64,000 bases of DNA from Pogostemon cablin. Lineage: Eukaryota > Streptophyta > Magnoliopsida > Lamiales > Lamiaceae. Both the position numbers and the translations under genes were made by a program. Under the pieces are notes generated by a model. That model saw nothing but the letters and a program-made list of their open reading frames with translations. It was not told where the DNA came from and made no database searches. This document shows positions 20,345-32,138 of the stretch, in pieces. Numbering within the stretch: position 1 is the stretch's first letter; each line of letters opens with the position of its first letter. The stretch is from contig CM042970.1 in assembly GCA_023678885.1 (NCBI GenBank), positions 7,790,355-7,854,354 on the forward strand, written 5' to 3'.

Positions 20345-21173
20345 ACTGATATATAATTAATCAAAATCCCATATGGCAACCTTCAAATATATATAATCCA
20401 ATACATACACATTGACATGCAGCCACGCACTTACATAAATACTCATACGTATATATACATACATGTAAATACGTATACTTATACGTAGGTAGAGAGAAGG
20501 ATATAGATGGATAATGGTCCCAGCATGGACAAGACTATCCAGGAGACACAAAATATATAGTTTGAAATAGAAAAACTGATTGATCCAGCTTGGATTGGAC
20601 CCTCAACCCGGTTGATGTTCCCTTTTCGTTAATTTGCAATACTCCAACATTTATTAATATGTGACGTTTATAATTAATTATTAATTATTAATCAAAAGGC
20701 TAATTATAATGTATGTACTTATTGTTGGGTATCAGTACATGTGATGAGGCCTGTATCAATGGTTGAGGGTACATCCGTAACTCCCTTGTTTCTTAGCTTC
20801 CCCACACTATTAGCTGTATTAATGCCCCATTTATATCCCCTCCGCATTTTCTGCGTCAAAATGTTGTATGTCACACCGTTGGATGTGTTACGAGTTAGAG
20901 ATCGAAAGAAACTAAACTCGGATATGGAGTTTAGGGCATTTTTACTTTGAGTTGAAATATAATATGATTTTTACTTAGTTTGATTTTGAAAACTATATAA
21001 ATAGTGATAACTTGTGTTTGTTTTAAGTTTTTTATATAATAAATTTAACCTATGTGAAATTAATGTATAAAATGTGAATAATAATATATGTTTGAGAATA
21101 TTATTGATGCGAAAGAAAATATGTGAGAACAGAGAGAAATTATAATAATATTAATTAAGGAACGATAATATAT
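20345..21173. other. Intergenic sequence
   Basis: A run of TA/GTA-rich motifs occurs at 20340-20500. The open frame at 20741-20950 has no recognisable domain. Nothing is called. Confidence 0.45.
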
Positions 21174-21176
21174 TAA

Positions 21177-21815
21177 CACTACAAAAAAATTATTTTTTAC
21201 CAACGGAATATTCCGTTGGTAAAAGCATTAATTCCATTGTTAAATTGACTTACCAACGGATTAGTATCAGAATCCGTTAATAAATTTTTAACAACGAAAA
21301 ATCAATTCCGTTGATAAATAATTCCGTTAGTATTCCGTTGCTAATAATTCCGTTGGTAATTTATATAATGATTTCCTTGGTAATCCGTTGGTAATTACCA
21401 ACGGATCGAATTTCGTTGCTAAAATAGAGAATAAATCCATTGACATACCGTTGCTAAAACAAAATTGTCATTTTTGTTGTTAATCCATTGGTAATTACCA
21501 ACGGATTGAATTCCGTTGATAAATTTAATTGCTAAAAAATACTCCCTCCATCCCATTTCAAACTTTACATATTTCCAATTTGGGCGTCCCATTTCAATCT
21601 TTACATTTCATTTTTTGGTAAATGGAACTCACACAAATTAATTATTTCTCTCTCCATGGGTTCACACATCATACTAATACACCTACAAATTTTACATTAA
21701 AATATTATTCTCTCACCTCACTACATATTAAAATACTATATTTCTTAATTTACGTGCAAAAAATAAATGTAAAGTTTGAAACAAAACGAAGGAGTATATA
21801 TATATTTTTTTAGTG
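21177..21815. mobile_element. Non-autonomous CACTA element
   Basis: Starts CACTACAAAAAAATTA and ends TTTTTTTAGTG, with the 3-bp duplication TAA on both sides (21174-21176 and 21816-21818). The left 330 bases are full of CCAACGGA / TCCGTTGG units in both orientations, the subterminal repeats expected of CACTA (En/Spm) elements. A Stowaway is nested near its right end. Confidence 0.85.
21542..21794. mobile_element. Stowaway-type MITE nested in the CACTA element
   Basis: Starts CTCCCTCCATCCC after TA and ends CAAAACGAAGGAG before TA; 253 bases. Confidence 0.85.
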
Positions 21816-22020
21816 TAATGATGGGTCGTAAAGGATTGATTGGGGTGTAGCTAGGTACCAATATCATACAGGTGGTTTTTAAAACCTAATTAAAAAAATA
21901 ATGGATTTTAAAAATAGTAAACAAACATAACCTATCTAATGGGAAAGCATGTATAAATCTTAAGGATAATTGTTAAATTTATTCATCTCTTTTACGTGTC
22001 ACTTATGTTATTAATATATA

Positions 22021-22234
22021 CTCGCTTTGTCCTACGTTAATGTTTACATTTTCTATTTTGGGTTGTTCCAAGTTAAGGTTTACGTTTCCTTTTTTGTCAA
22101 GTTGGGCCCACCCAAAATAATTAATTAATTCATGTTGGACCCACACACAATACTAATACAACTACCCACCTTACATTAAATATTATTTCTCTTACCTCAC
22201 TATCCATTAAAATATTAACGTGGGACGGATGAAG
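22021..22234. mobile_element. Stowaway-type MITE
   Basis: Starts CTCGCTTTGTCC after TA and ends GTGGGACGGATGAAG before TA. It lacks the usual ACGTGCAAA box, which may have been deleted. Confidence 0.75.
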
Positions 22235-22592
22235 TATTATGATGTATGAAAATGAAAGAATTTTCCATACAATCTCCTGTTTCATTTCTTATAATCATTT
22301 TTTTATGTTACTAGTTATATAATTGACACTTAAATTAGGGAATAAAATCTAACAATTTTTCCTATGCATGATTTATATTTTTCTTCTCTCAATCATACGT
22401 GTTATCATCTAAGACATGATGATACGCCAAAATCGCAAAGTGAATTCCCATGTGCTTCTTTTAAATGCCTTTTTGTAATTTTGTGTCATTTCAACCTTAT
22501 TATATTAGTCAACATTACCTAATATACATAGTTATGTCTAAACTATGATAGTCTCTTTTTCTTTTTTCCATAAATACTGTTCTTAAGCTTAA

Positions 22593-23106
22593 AGTTGGTG
22601 ATGAACCACTTTCACCGGCCAATGCCCTGCCAAATTGTCCGTCGTCCAACCACTAGGAGAAAGAAAATTCTCGAATTTACTTGTTTCACCGATTTGAACA
22701 ATTCTCGTGTACATCCTAAATTATGAGATGGGGGACAATATTGGTTTTCCATTAATAATACACTATTTATGCCTAAAAGGTTTGCCTAACTATGGCTCAT
22801 CACCACCTTGGAGAAAGAAAATTCTTGCATATTAACCTGCTCTACCGACTCAGAACAATTCTCGTATACATTTATAAACCATGAAATGTTGGAAAATATT
22901 GATTTCCCATAAATAATGCACTATTAATGCCTTGAAGGTTTTCCTACTTATAACTCATCACCAACTTCGAGAAAGAAAATTTTCGAATATTAACTTACTT
23001 TACCTACTCGAACAATACTCGTATACATCCTAAATTATGAAATGGGGACAATATTGATTTTCCTTAAGTAATGCACTATTAATGCCTAAAAAGTTTGCCT
23101 AACTAT
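22593..23106. repeat. Tandem repeat, about 155 bases, three units
   Basis: Each unit carries GAGAAAGAAAATTCTCG (starts at 22657, 22811 and 22969), ACAATTCTCGTATACATCC, AATGCACTATTAATGCC and a TTTGCCTAACTATGG-like end. The spacing is 154 and 158 bases. The units are diverged and have no clear reading frame. Confidence 0.8.
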
Positions 23107-23787
23107 GGAAGAAGATGAAATTCATCAATGGGATAAATTCATAGTTTAGGATGGGGGGTGGTTGAGTTGGGATAAATTCTTGGATACATGTAATAAAGCA
23201 AGCATGAGGGTTGGCTGACACAACTCGTACAAGATAGTAAAATTAGGAGGCAAAGTAACATGGCCTTCATGTTGAAAAAGCCTTTTCAAATGGATTATTA
23301 TTATTCTCCTATTTATTTTGACCATACATTTCTCTTCACTCATAAACTAGTTTTTTGTACGTCGTAAGTACTTAGATCCGAGTAACGCATAAAATGTTTT
23401 TCTTAATAAATAAACATCTACATATATATACATTGTATCTATTTTTTTTGGAAGTCTAGTAGCTAGGTTTGAAAGTAGACTAATAAATTGTGTACCAAAA
23501 AAACGAAGCCAATAAAATTGACGTAACGAAATTAAGCTCTCATCATGGAGTGGGGGGTGGGTGGGGGGTGGGGGGTGGTGGTGAGCTTTCGGTGAGGAAA
23601 TGGTGGGGCCCAAATAAAAGAAAATAAATAAGTAGAGAAATAAATTCCGTGGTATATTTTAGCAAGTGTGACAACTAGGACTAGCAACAAATTTCATTCA
23701 CAGAACATGGGATGCATTGCATGGCATGCAAAACAAGATTCTGAGGGACCCACCATACTTCATAACTGCACCCATCCCATACGAATA
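23107..23787. other. Intergenic sequence with a G-rich run
   Basis: GGGGGGTGGGTGGGGGGTGG at about 23551-23575 is a strand-asymmetric G tract that could form a quadruplex. No gene is recognised. Confidence 0.5.
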
Positions 23788-24048
23788 CCCCCGTCCCATA
23801 AAAGTTGACATAATTTTCTTTTTGGTTTGTCCCACTAAAGTTGACACATTTACTTTTTAATATATGGGACCCACATAAAAACAATTAATCTATTCTCATA
23901 GGCCCTACATATCACCTCTAATACAACTACCCACTACACATTAAATATTATTTCTCTCACTTCACTTTATTTCACTTTACATTAAATTATTATATTCCGT
24001 AATCTCCGTGCCCAAAAAAATTATATCAACTTTAATGGGACGAAGGAG
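23788..24048. mobile_element. Stowaway-type MITE
   Basis: Starts CCCCCGTCCCATAAAAG after TA and ends TAATGGGACGAAGGAG before TA; 261 bases. Confidence 0.8.
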
Positions 24049-24627
24049 TACTAATTTCATCTCCCACATTAACTTCGTTATTAGGACTTCATCCAATATG
24101 GATTTTTCATATTGGGAATTATATTCTTTCTGGTTTTCATTATCTTTTCTTATTTAATTTATAAATACATGCACCAAAGCCACGGATTTTGATTTTATAA
24201 AATTTTAAGAGCCATATATAATACTCCCTTCGGGAGAAGGATTTCATTTCTTTTATGGACGTTATTAATTAGTAGTATTATTTTTTCAATGAATAATTGT
24301 ATTAGTGGAATTTAATGGTCTTATATTTTAATGGTATTTAGTGGTGTTCATGAGTCTCAACTGTCTTAAGATATAGAATGATAATATGAGAGTATTGTTG
24401 ACGGACGTAAGAAGTATACATATAGAATATAGAATGAATGATTTTTACAGAGATGTATGGTGGTCTATATTTTTATTTTAGAAATATACTCCATTTTTTA
24501 GAATGACGACCGTTACAATTTATAATATTGGGTGTTGTATTTCGGGAAAAAAAAAGTTTATCACGTATAAGGATAAATATTAAAAAACAAAAAAGAGTAC
24601 TTATAAAAAAGAGTAACGGTCTATGGC

Positions 24628-24843
24628 ACTCATTCCGTCCGGATTTAAGGGTGTCATTTGTTTTTGGGCACGGAGGTTAAGGAGTATTATTATTTAATGT
24701 GTAATAGGTAGTTGTGTTAATAGAGGTTGAGTCCCATATTTTAGTTGTATTAGTGGGTGTGTGTGGATAAAAAAGAAAACGAGACCCTTGGGGTCAGACG
24801 CCTAAAATAAAAAAATGATACCCTTGAAAGCGGATAGAGGGAG
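24628..24843. mobile_element. Stowaway-type MITE, degenerate left end
   Basis: ACTCATTCCGTCCGG is at the left and GCGGATAGAGGGAG before TA at the right. The GGCACGGAGGTTAAGG box is near the left end. Confidence 0.65.
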
Positions 24844-25559
24844 TATATAGATTAACAGAAATAAAAAGGCACGGTAACTTTCGTGTTTGTAACATACAAA
24901 TATTTACCATTTTCTAAATTTAATAGAAAAAGAAGGCACGGTAACTTTGTGATTGTAACCTACAAGTATTTATCAAAATGGCTAAAGTTCGCGTGTTCTC
25001 GGAGAGCGTGCTCCCAAATTTTACATTTTTTTTGAAAGATATACCTTTAGTATTAAATAATAATACAATTTAGTATAATAACATATACTCTTTATTTTTT
25101 AAAAAGAAATATTAATTTTTTTAATCAAAAATTTATATTATTCATATTTCAGTTGATCTTTTCAATAAAAAAATTATACTCTTATTAATTAAAATGTATA
25201 CTGAATTTAAAATGTTATATCCTTACATATCTTATACAACGAAAACAAAAGACACAACTCTTTCTAAATATATATAATACACATAATATTCATCTTCAAA
25301 GTGTCCATTTAAGAAGAGAAAATGGTCAATTACTTATAAATACAATTTATTAACTTTTATTATTATTAGGTATAATATTCAAATTATATTAATTAAATAC
25401 CACTTTTAACCCTATTTAAGTTTAACTATATTTAGAATTAATAAATCACTAATCTCTCCATGAAAATAGGAGATATATTCCGGATTAGTGTGGGTCAAAC
25501 ATTAAAAAATATGTTTAATGGTATTGTATTCAAAATTAATTAATTAATTAAGATGATTT
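24844..25559. other. Intergenic AT-rich sequence
   Basis: AGGCACGGTAACTTT occurs twice (about 24866 and 24935). Nothing else is recognised. Confidence 0.45.
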
Positions 25560-26260
25560 CTTCATAAATATTTACATATATTTTGGTATTCAGATTATAT
25601 TACGATAAGAAAATACTCACGACTCCAGATTATATTATCGATAAAAATATTCTCACCATGTATTCAAAAATATTTTCATAAAATATTTATATAAGTATTC
25701 AAAATATTTATATACTCCCTCCGTCCCAAACAAAGGGTAACTTTTGCTTTTTGGCACGTGGATTAAAGAATATTATTATTTAATGTGTAGTGGGTAGTTG
25801 TATTAGTGAGTGTGTGACCCATATTTTAATTGTATTAGTGGGTGTATGTGGGTCATGTGTTTAAAAAAGGAATTGGGCCCCTTTGGGTGAGACGCCCAAA
25901 ATGAAAAAAAGAACCATTTGAGTGTGATCGAGAGAGTATATTTTGATATCAGATTATAATAAGAAATATGTTGTATTCATAAATAATTAGATAAGTATTC
26001 AGAATAATTAAATATATTTTGTATAGATGATTAGATTATGTATATTTGGTATTCAGATTACATTACGATAAGAAATTTACATATTTAGAAATAATTAGAT
26101 AAGTATTCAGAATATTTAAATATATTTTTTGTATCCAAATTATATAAGATAAGAAATTTGAGTATTCAGAAATATCAGAATATTTAGATATATTTTTTGT
26201 ATCAGATTATATTACAATAAGAAATTTACGCGATATACGTAAAATAGTGTATTCAATACA
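25560..26260. repeat. Degenerate tandem array split by a Stowaway
   Basis: Variants of GTATTCAGATTATATTACGA, TAAGAAAT and AATAATTAGATAAGTATTCA recur about five times at roughly 90-110 base spacing. The array is interrupted at 25715-25936. Confidence 0.6.
25715..25936. mobile_element. Stowaway-type MITE inside the tandem array
   Basis: Starts CTCCCTCCGTCCC after TA and ends GTGATCGAGAGAG before TA; 222 bases. Confidence 0.85.
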
Positions 26261-27560
26261 GTTGTATTTAACGATATTTCTAAAGGGGTAGTTTTGACTT
26301 TTTATTACCTATTTTTGTACCTAGAAATAATAAAATATATACTTTGTATCTCCTGGTAATAATAATACTAGTATATATTTTGTACTAGAAAGTAATAATT
26401 GCAAGAGAAAATATATATTTGAGGGGGCAATGCCACCGATTCTTGGAATTGTATTGCTCCTATAATGGAGAAAAAAAAGAAGATTAAATTATGAGAGTGT
26501 CGTTTGACCTTAAATGTAATCATGAATAGTCAGCTTCACAATGTTTGTCACCACTTTAGTTATACTGTATCAATGAAAAATTAGTGATGTTAATTTGATT
26601 AAACTACTTATGAATAATTTATAAAATAAATAAAAATATGCAAATAATTTTAATAAGAAATGATAATTAATTAAGAATAAATGAAACAATCTCATACATA
26701 CTATATTTTATTTAGTTATAAATTTATTATCACTGTAAGATCATTTTGAGTTTATTTATTTAATATGTCTTTAAAATTGTAAAATTTAATAATAATAATA
26801 ATAATAATAGAATTTAAGCACACAATCATTAAACTAATGCGAGCTTATTTTTCAAAAAAAAAAAAAAAAACTGTTGACATATGGAATAAAACCTAAAGGG
26901 GATATGAGTCAATATCATGAAATTTATGAGAAATAAACGAAATACATATGTTCACACTATTAGTACTCTTAAACTACAAAAATGTTTATATTTTGTAATG
27001 GTCTTTGTGACAATTTGACATGTTTAGTGTTGTTTTTATGACAGTCTAACGGTGGTCACAAAATTCTTGTAATGGCTACGGCCGTCACAAAAAATTGCCA
27101 GCATAGGTAGAAGAGGAGGATTTTATGTGGTGTGTGCTAGCCATTTGAGCTTGCTGAATTCTTTTTTTACGTTTTTTATATATATATATATAAAATCTTA
27201 TACTCAAATAATACAATAATCTTATATAAATCATATTTAAAACTTAAAAGGGAGAATTCATAAACTAGCCATTTTCTTCAAATAAAATAAAAATACCAAC
27301 AACTAACAAATTTTCTAACAATTCTAGTCATTTGCCATTTTTAGGACAGTAATGCCCTTATCCTTTTATATGTCTCTTTATACACAGTTTTGACTCGAAT
27401 TTTCGATAGTTTCTTCCATTTCAAAATAGACATAATCCATTATAATCATATCAGACCCAACATTCTTCCGTACATTAATTAAATAATATTAATCTCGTAA
27501 TTAACCAACTTATAACAGTAAAAGTATCTTTTATTTTACCGTTAATCCACCGGGTATCCA
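26261..27560. other. Intergenic sequence with a possible transposon remnant
   Basis: AAACTACAAAAATG at about 26970 and ACGGCCGTCACAAAAA near 27085 look like remnants of a CACTA- or MULE-type end, but no pair of ends or target duplication could be closed. The rest is AT-rich with (AAT)n near 26790. Confidence 0.35.
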
Positions 27561-27789
27561 GGAGGTTTTACAGTTGCTCCTCATAGCCAACCACGCACCC
27601 CGCAGTGTGATGATTCAATCCTGTTCCTTCAGTAGACCTCAACACAATCCTAGTTCATTTCCTACACCGGGTGTACAGGATGCTGCTACTATTTTTTGTA
27701 GGAAAGTATGGAGATTAAGGTTGCAGAAGAAAATGGAAGGTTACAGGCTTCGGGCAGTAGCCTAAGATTATTTATTTATGAAATTGATA

Positions 27790-27972
27790 TATTTATTACA
27801 CTCTCATAACACTTATACAAGAGAAGAAGACTTCTTTAGCTACCTATTATAGCTGAAAACAGAATACTCATGCAAGAAATGGAAAAATTATTACAAAGTT
27901 GATTGAATGAGAAAGCAGAGGAGAATGATCGATGTATTCTACTTTCTCTAACTCTCTATTTATAAAGGTATG
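27790..27972 (-). promoter_or_regulatory. Promoter- and leader-like segment of a retroelement
   Basis: Read on the minus strand, CCTTTATAAATAGAG (about 27972-27958) is a strong TATA motif. AATAAAT, a poly(A)-signal-like motif, follows about 160-190 bases later near 27790. This spacing is typical of an LTR or a pararetrovirus intergenic region. It lies just after the unrecognised minus-strand frame at 28.2-28.9 kb. Confidence 0.4.
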
Positions 27973-28183
27973 TGGACGTGAACTCCGGATTCCAAAGTCT
28001 CCTAACCTTTTGTGACGTTACTACTTATGTCATTTGTCTTGGATGCATTCAGTTGCTGGCTGCATTGGATTCCAACTTTATCAGCTAGCTAGGTCCCCCA
28101 TTTCTGGCCTTTTGTTGGCCCCCTTCAGGATCACATGTTTATGTTTCCTTGAGGGGTCACCTGACTTTTGCTTTTATGGAGAG

Positions 28184-28934
28184 TCATTTCTCACCTGTGG
28201 TATATTTCTTTGGATGCGATCCAGCATTCCTGTTCCTCTCTATGCTTAATTGTACTCCTTTCTCAAACTCTGGTTCAGTCTGTATGGAGCAACTTGTACA
28301 TATCTTTTTTGTCCACCACCCCTGGTGGATCATGCTGCAAAATTTTCGATGAGTTTCTTTGCTCATCGGCAAATTGTTCTCCCAAAGTAGCGTTCTCTTT
28401 CTTTCGAAAGATCCTTCCGTGTATGCTGTCTTGTTTCCCGTTAGAATATTTAATAAGAAAGATCCTTTCAACGTTTTATCTTCGAACTTGAACGGAAACT
28501 TGACCTGGATCATTAATTGGAAACAGACATACAAACCCTCGCTCTTCGCGTAGAGATTTAATCCTCCGTAAGGCTCTTTGATGATGTTCGTAGCTTTAAT
28601 ATCTGGCCTTTCTAACTTGATAAAATGAAAGGTTTCACAACAACTTTTCCCAACTGGTTCTGGAGCTGCACTGATGAATTGTAGCTCCATTGGTTCTCCC
28701 TTAGTCAAAGTATTATTGTTTGACCATACCTAGGTCACTGCTTCCCCTATCTATTTTGGTAGCTTTAAGATTTCTGGGAAGCTGGGCGTCATGGTGTATT
28801 GAGGCTAATTCACCAAAGTTGAACCATTGTTTGACGTCTTCTGGATTTGACCCAAGCGTCATCCAGACTCGATAATATTCCCAAGATACATCTATCCAGA
28901 AAATAACACCGGTTTGCATGATACATCGACCCAA
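28184..28934 (-). pseudogene. Unrecognised reading frame of retroelement type, broken
   Basis: A 174-residue open frame (28708-28184) is preceded by related sequence in a shifted frame (28934-28713, with PEDVKQWFNFGELASIH and RGSSDLGMV). The open part contains MELQFISAAPEPVGKSC, CETFHFIKLERP, GLNLYAKSEGLYVCFQL, FEDKTLKGSFLLNI and ETHRKFCSMIHQGWWTKK. Amino-acid composition is protein-like and without low complexity, so it was probably coding. I do not recognise the family with confidence. A pararetrovirus movement-protein-like or LTR-element accessory protein is possible, given the promoter-like segment beside it and the caulimovirid relic 3-4 kb away. Confidence 0.4.
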
Positions 28935-29499
28935 GATACATCAACCCAAGCCTCATCTAGACTCGAGGCTAATTCTCCAGACGGAATCCCTGTTGTGTGT
29001 TCAATTTTTAGCAAAAAACAGCACCGATTTGTAGGTTGTAGGTAACTAATCAGAAAATTCCAACATGAAACCCCAATCATCCAATTTACTCCAACAATTT
29101 CAGCAAAAATCATGCAAAAACAACACCCTGAAAGCAACAGGACAACAAAAAGAAAGATTTATATCAGAAAGAAAAACAATCAGCTAAGCACAAACACATA
29201 TTTACTTACTGCTCTAATCCACTTATCATATAAAATCTCCCTCCTCCACCAAGACTCTTGCTTGTCCCCATGCAAAAAAAAATATAGAACGAAAAAATTA
29301 AAGTAGAAAAGTGGATAGAGTGCACATGGTTAATTTTGTGGACCTTGTCCATGCTCTCTCAACTGCCTTAGAACCTCGTGTATTTGGTTCATCAGTGTGT
29401 ACTGATTTGCTTCATATCTCTCCATCTGTGCTGTTAAGGCTCATTTTAGATGTCCAAAACCCATGTGTTGAGCTCTTGCCAGAGACAAGACTGGAATCA

Positions 29500-30562
29500 T
29501 TGGCCATTCATCGAGTTTCATTCGGATGTTCCTTGGAAACTCAACTTGGTAAAAGTCGGGTTTGTCAGTGCTAATTCCTCATCTCTAGTGACCATCCATA
29601 TATAAGTGTCATGATCCTCTCTAAAAATGCCCATCCGCGTTAAGAGTTCGGCATCTACATAGTGTATTGGTCCCTTAGGTACTCGACCCACCGTATCCAC
29701 CCCCGCAATTCTAGCTATGGCCGTCACTAACCCACCTATTGAAATGTTTCCTATTTTTCTTTGATGTTCATTAGATGCTCGATCATCATCTCCCCAATCC
29801 CAAGTGGTTCCTATGAAGCATGCCATCTATCAACCTCAGCTCTTTCCACTCCACCATATTTTTGTTCGTTTCTTTAACAAAGACACAACTAGAAAAAAAC
29901 CTATGTTTGTATCTAATGCATGGGTTACTAATGAATTTTCCCTTCTCACTAGTCAACCTGTACTCGTTCTGCCCTATGGTGATCTCCCTCCATAATGGCT
30001 GGTCTTAATACCTCTTCTACATACTCCACAGGTAGCACCCCTAGAGATAGCATCAACTGCTCAACGGACCACTTAAATGTCACACCCTAGTCTGAACTTC
30101 ACTCCATCGGCAGTTCTTTCCAACGCACTTAAAAACTCATAGGTTAAGTCTTCAAAAACATGATAATCCCCACTCACTACGTGCCTTAACCCCAACATAT
30201 CTATCAATCTAAAGACATCATCATGCAGGTCTAAAGACTTAAGGAGTGTTGTATCAACATAGTAAGAATCTTTGATTTCCTCGGCACTAACCTCTTATAT
30301 TCTACAACTTGAGCAAGGCCCGACATCGAGACGGAGTGCTTATTTTGGTAAAAAAATACAAGGTGGGAGCGGCTGCTGCTTCCAGTGCTGGGGATTATTC
30401 ACCCCCATCCGATTGTTCTCTGGAATCGCTATGGGCAACGGTGGCAGCAGGCTCGTCGGTAACATTTATTTTGCAAAATACAATGACTATCATAGATGGT
30501 TCTCCTTCATCTTCCCTCCTCTGCTTCTTCCCTGCGCGAGTGCTGGGACGTAGCTTGGCCAT
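29500..30562 (-). pseudogene. Ty3/gypsy Athila-like ORF1 fragment
   Basis: The minus strand begins at 30562 with MAKLRPSTRAGKKQRREDEG. It continues through broken frames carrying LDLHDDVFRLIDMLGL, VFEDLTYEFLSALE and GVKFRLG, then a 102-residue open stretch (29826-29518) with HQRKIGNISIGGLVTAIARI, KGPIHYVDAELLTRMGIF and DEELALTNP. The basic start, the YEFLSAL segment and the GGLVT..IA/ELLTRM pattern are those of the plant retrotransposon ORF1/gag-like proteins found in Athila-type elements. Several stops and at least two frameshifts interrupt it. Sequence to about 29150 may be its eroded C-terminal part. The ends of the parent element are not seen. Confidence 0.55.
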
Positions 30563-30608
30563 GGTGAATAGATGATATACGGTGGTAATTTGAGAAGGGT
30601 GAAGTGAA

Positions 30609-30922
30609 ATGGTGAAAGGGGATGATGACGTGGTTCGCAGATTTGGTGATTTTTTTGTTGCTCGGAGGTTTCTAGAAAACATCAGCAAGGGCCAGTGTGA
30701 TAAGTTTCGTAGTGATTCCAAATATTATATGTGGGATGACCCATATTTGTGGCAACATTGCTCCGACCAAGTGGTACGAAGGTTAGTTCCCAATGTTGAA
30801 TATAATTCAATTCTCACCTTTTGCCATAGTCATGAGTGTGGGACTCATTTTGGTTCTAAAAGAACTGTTGTCAAAGTGTTTGAATGTGGATTTTATTGGC
30901 CAACACTTTTTAAGAATGCATC
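30609..30922 (+). pseudogene. Ty3/gypsy integrase H2C2 zinc-finger fragment
   Basis: The frame contains DSKYYMWDDPYLWQHCSDQV, then ILTFCHSHECGTHFG and KVFECGFYWPTLF, the linker and zinc-binding region before the integrase catalytic core in Athila/Tat-type gypsy polyproteins. It is on the strand opposite the neighbouring ORF1 fragment, and a putative LTR cuts it off at about 30922. It is a fragment from a different insertion or from an inverted piece of the same element. Confidence 0.7.
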
Positions 30923-32138
30923 TGTCGTCGGCTCACCAAAATATATTTTTATAGTTAATCGACTCAATCCAACGAAAGTTTAAATGTGAGTACGAGTCAA
31001 ACCCAAGGGAGTGAATCGAAACTTATATTAAACTAGAGTGTTCTTTTTGGGACAAAAAAAACAAGGGGTGCTTTTGTTTGAGGAAATTAAATTAAAATTA
31101 TGCAAATAGTAAAATGACAATTTTTTAGCAATCAATGATTCAAGACTCCAAAAATTAAAATTAGAGTGTAATCAAACATTAAACAAACCTGATCCAAGAA
31201 ATTGATACCCTACCAATATTCTAAAGTGAATTATTTTATAAGAAATAAAATCAATATGAGATAACTTCAAACCCTTAGGTTGATGGGGGTAGCGAATCAT
31301 ATAACCTTAGGTTGACAAGGCCTTACACAGGAAAAATGGAGGTACTCCCTCACTTTGCCACTCGATTTACAAAGTTAAGACAATTACGAATCATAAAAAT
31401 GTAAATTTAGAATTGATTAAGCAAAAGAAAACATAGATGTACAATCTATCTTAACAATCACACAACTCTAAATCATATCAAAGTCATTCATAAGATAAAA
31501 TTATCAACATAATAATTAAAATCTCTTATCAAATAATTGCTAAAATATACGGGAGGTTCACAATTTCTTGAATCAGGAAGGGGTCTAGCCCATGAAATTC
31601 ATAATGAAATTAAAATTAAATTTAGAGGAATAAACCAAATTATCGATCTCGTTCTTGAATTTTCTTTATGTCTATTGCGTGGAAGACCCAAGCCCTCAAT
31701 CTTCTTCTCCAATCTCCTGATGTCCTTTTCTTTTCTAGCTTGCAATCTTCTTTTAATTCTTCTTTTTCCCTTTATGCGTAACCCCCACCATAAACTCCCA
31801 TTCAATGCTCAGTTTGACTTTCCTTTCTCTTTGGTGCTCAGTTTGGTAAGTTCTTCCTTTTCGTTTTGGTCCTTTCACTTTACTTCCAATGAATTAAATC
31901 CAATATTATGATCATAAAAGCAGTTGTAACATCAACTCAAGGAATGTAATAGTTGGACTCGATTTTAGAATCTTCCCATCAAATTTTTTAATTCCGACCT
32001 ATTTAAATACAAATTAATTCATTAAAGTAAATGTACTTCAATATTAAAGTAAGTTGTAATTAGCATGCAAGGGACACATACCGCAATCAAAAAGACGAAA
32101 TTTAACTTAAAATAACAATGACAAATTACGACTTATCA
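30923..32138 (-). repeat. Probable solo LTR or LTR fragment
   Basis: The segment starts TGTCGTCGGCTCACC and, read from the other side, starts TGATAAGTCGTAATTTG, so it has the TG...CA form on the minus strand. Its 1,216 bases are non-coding. It separates a gypsy integrase piece from the caulimovirid relic. The 5-bp flanks (GCATC and ATTCC) do not match, so at least one boundary is wrong or rearranged. Confidence 0.45.

Noticed and set aside
20357..20551. Minus-strand frame of 64 codons with repeated IRIYMYVYIRM
   Set aside because: It comes from a TA/GTA-rich simple run and is not protein-like.
22593..23106. CRISPR-like array
   Set aside because: The units are about 155 bases without short repeats and unique spacers, and this is plant nuclear DNA.
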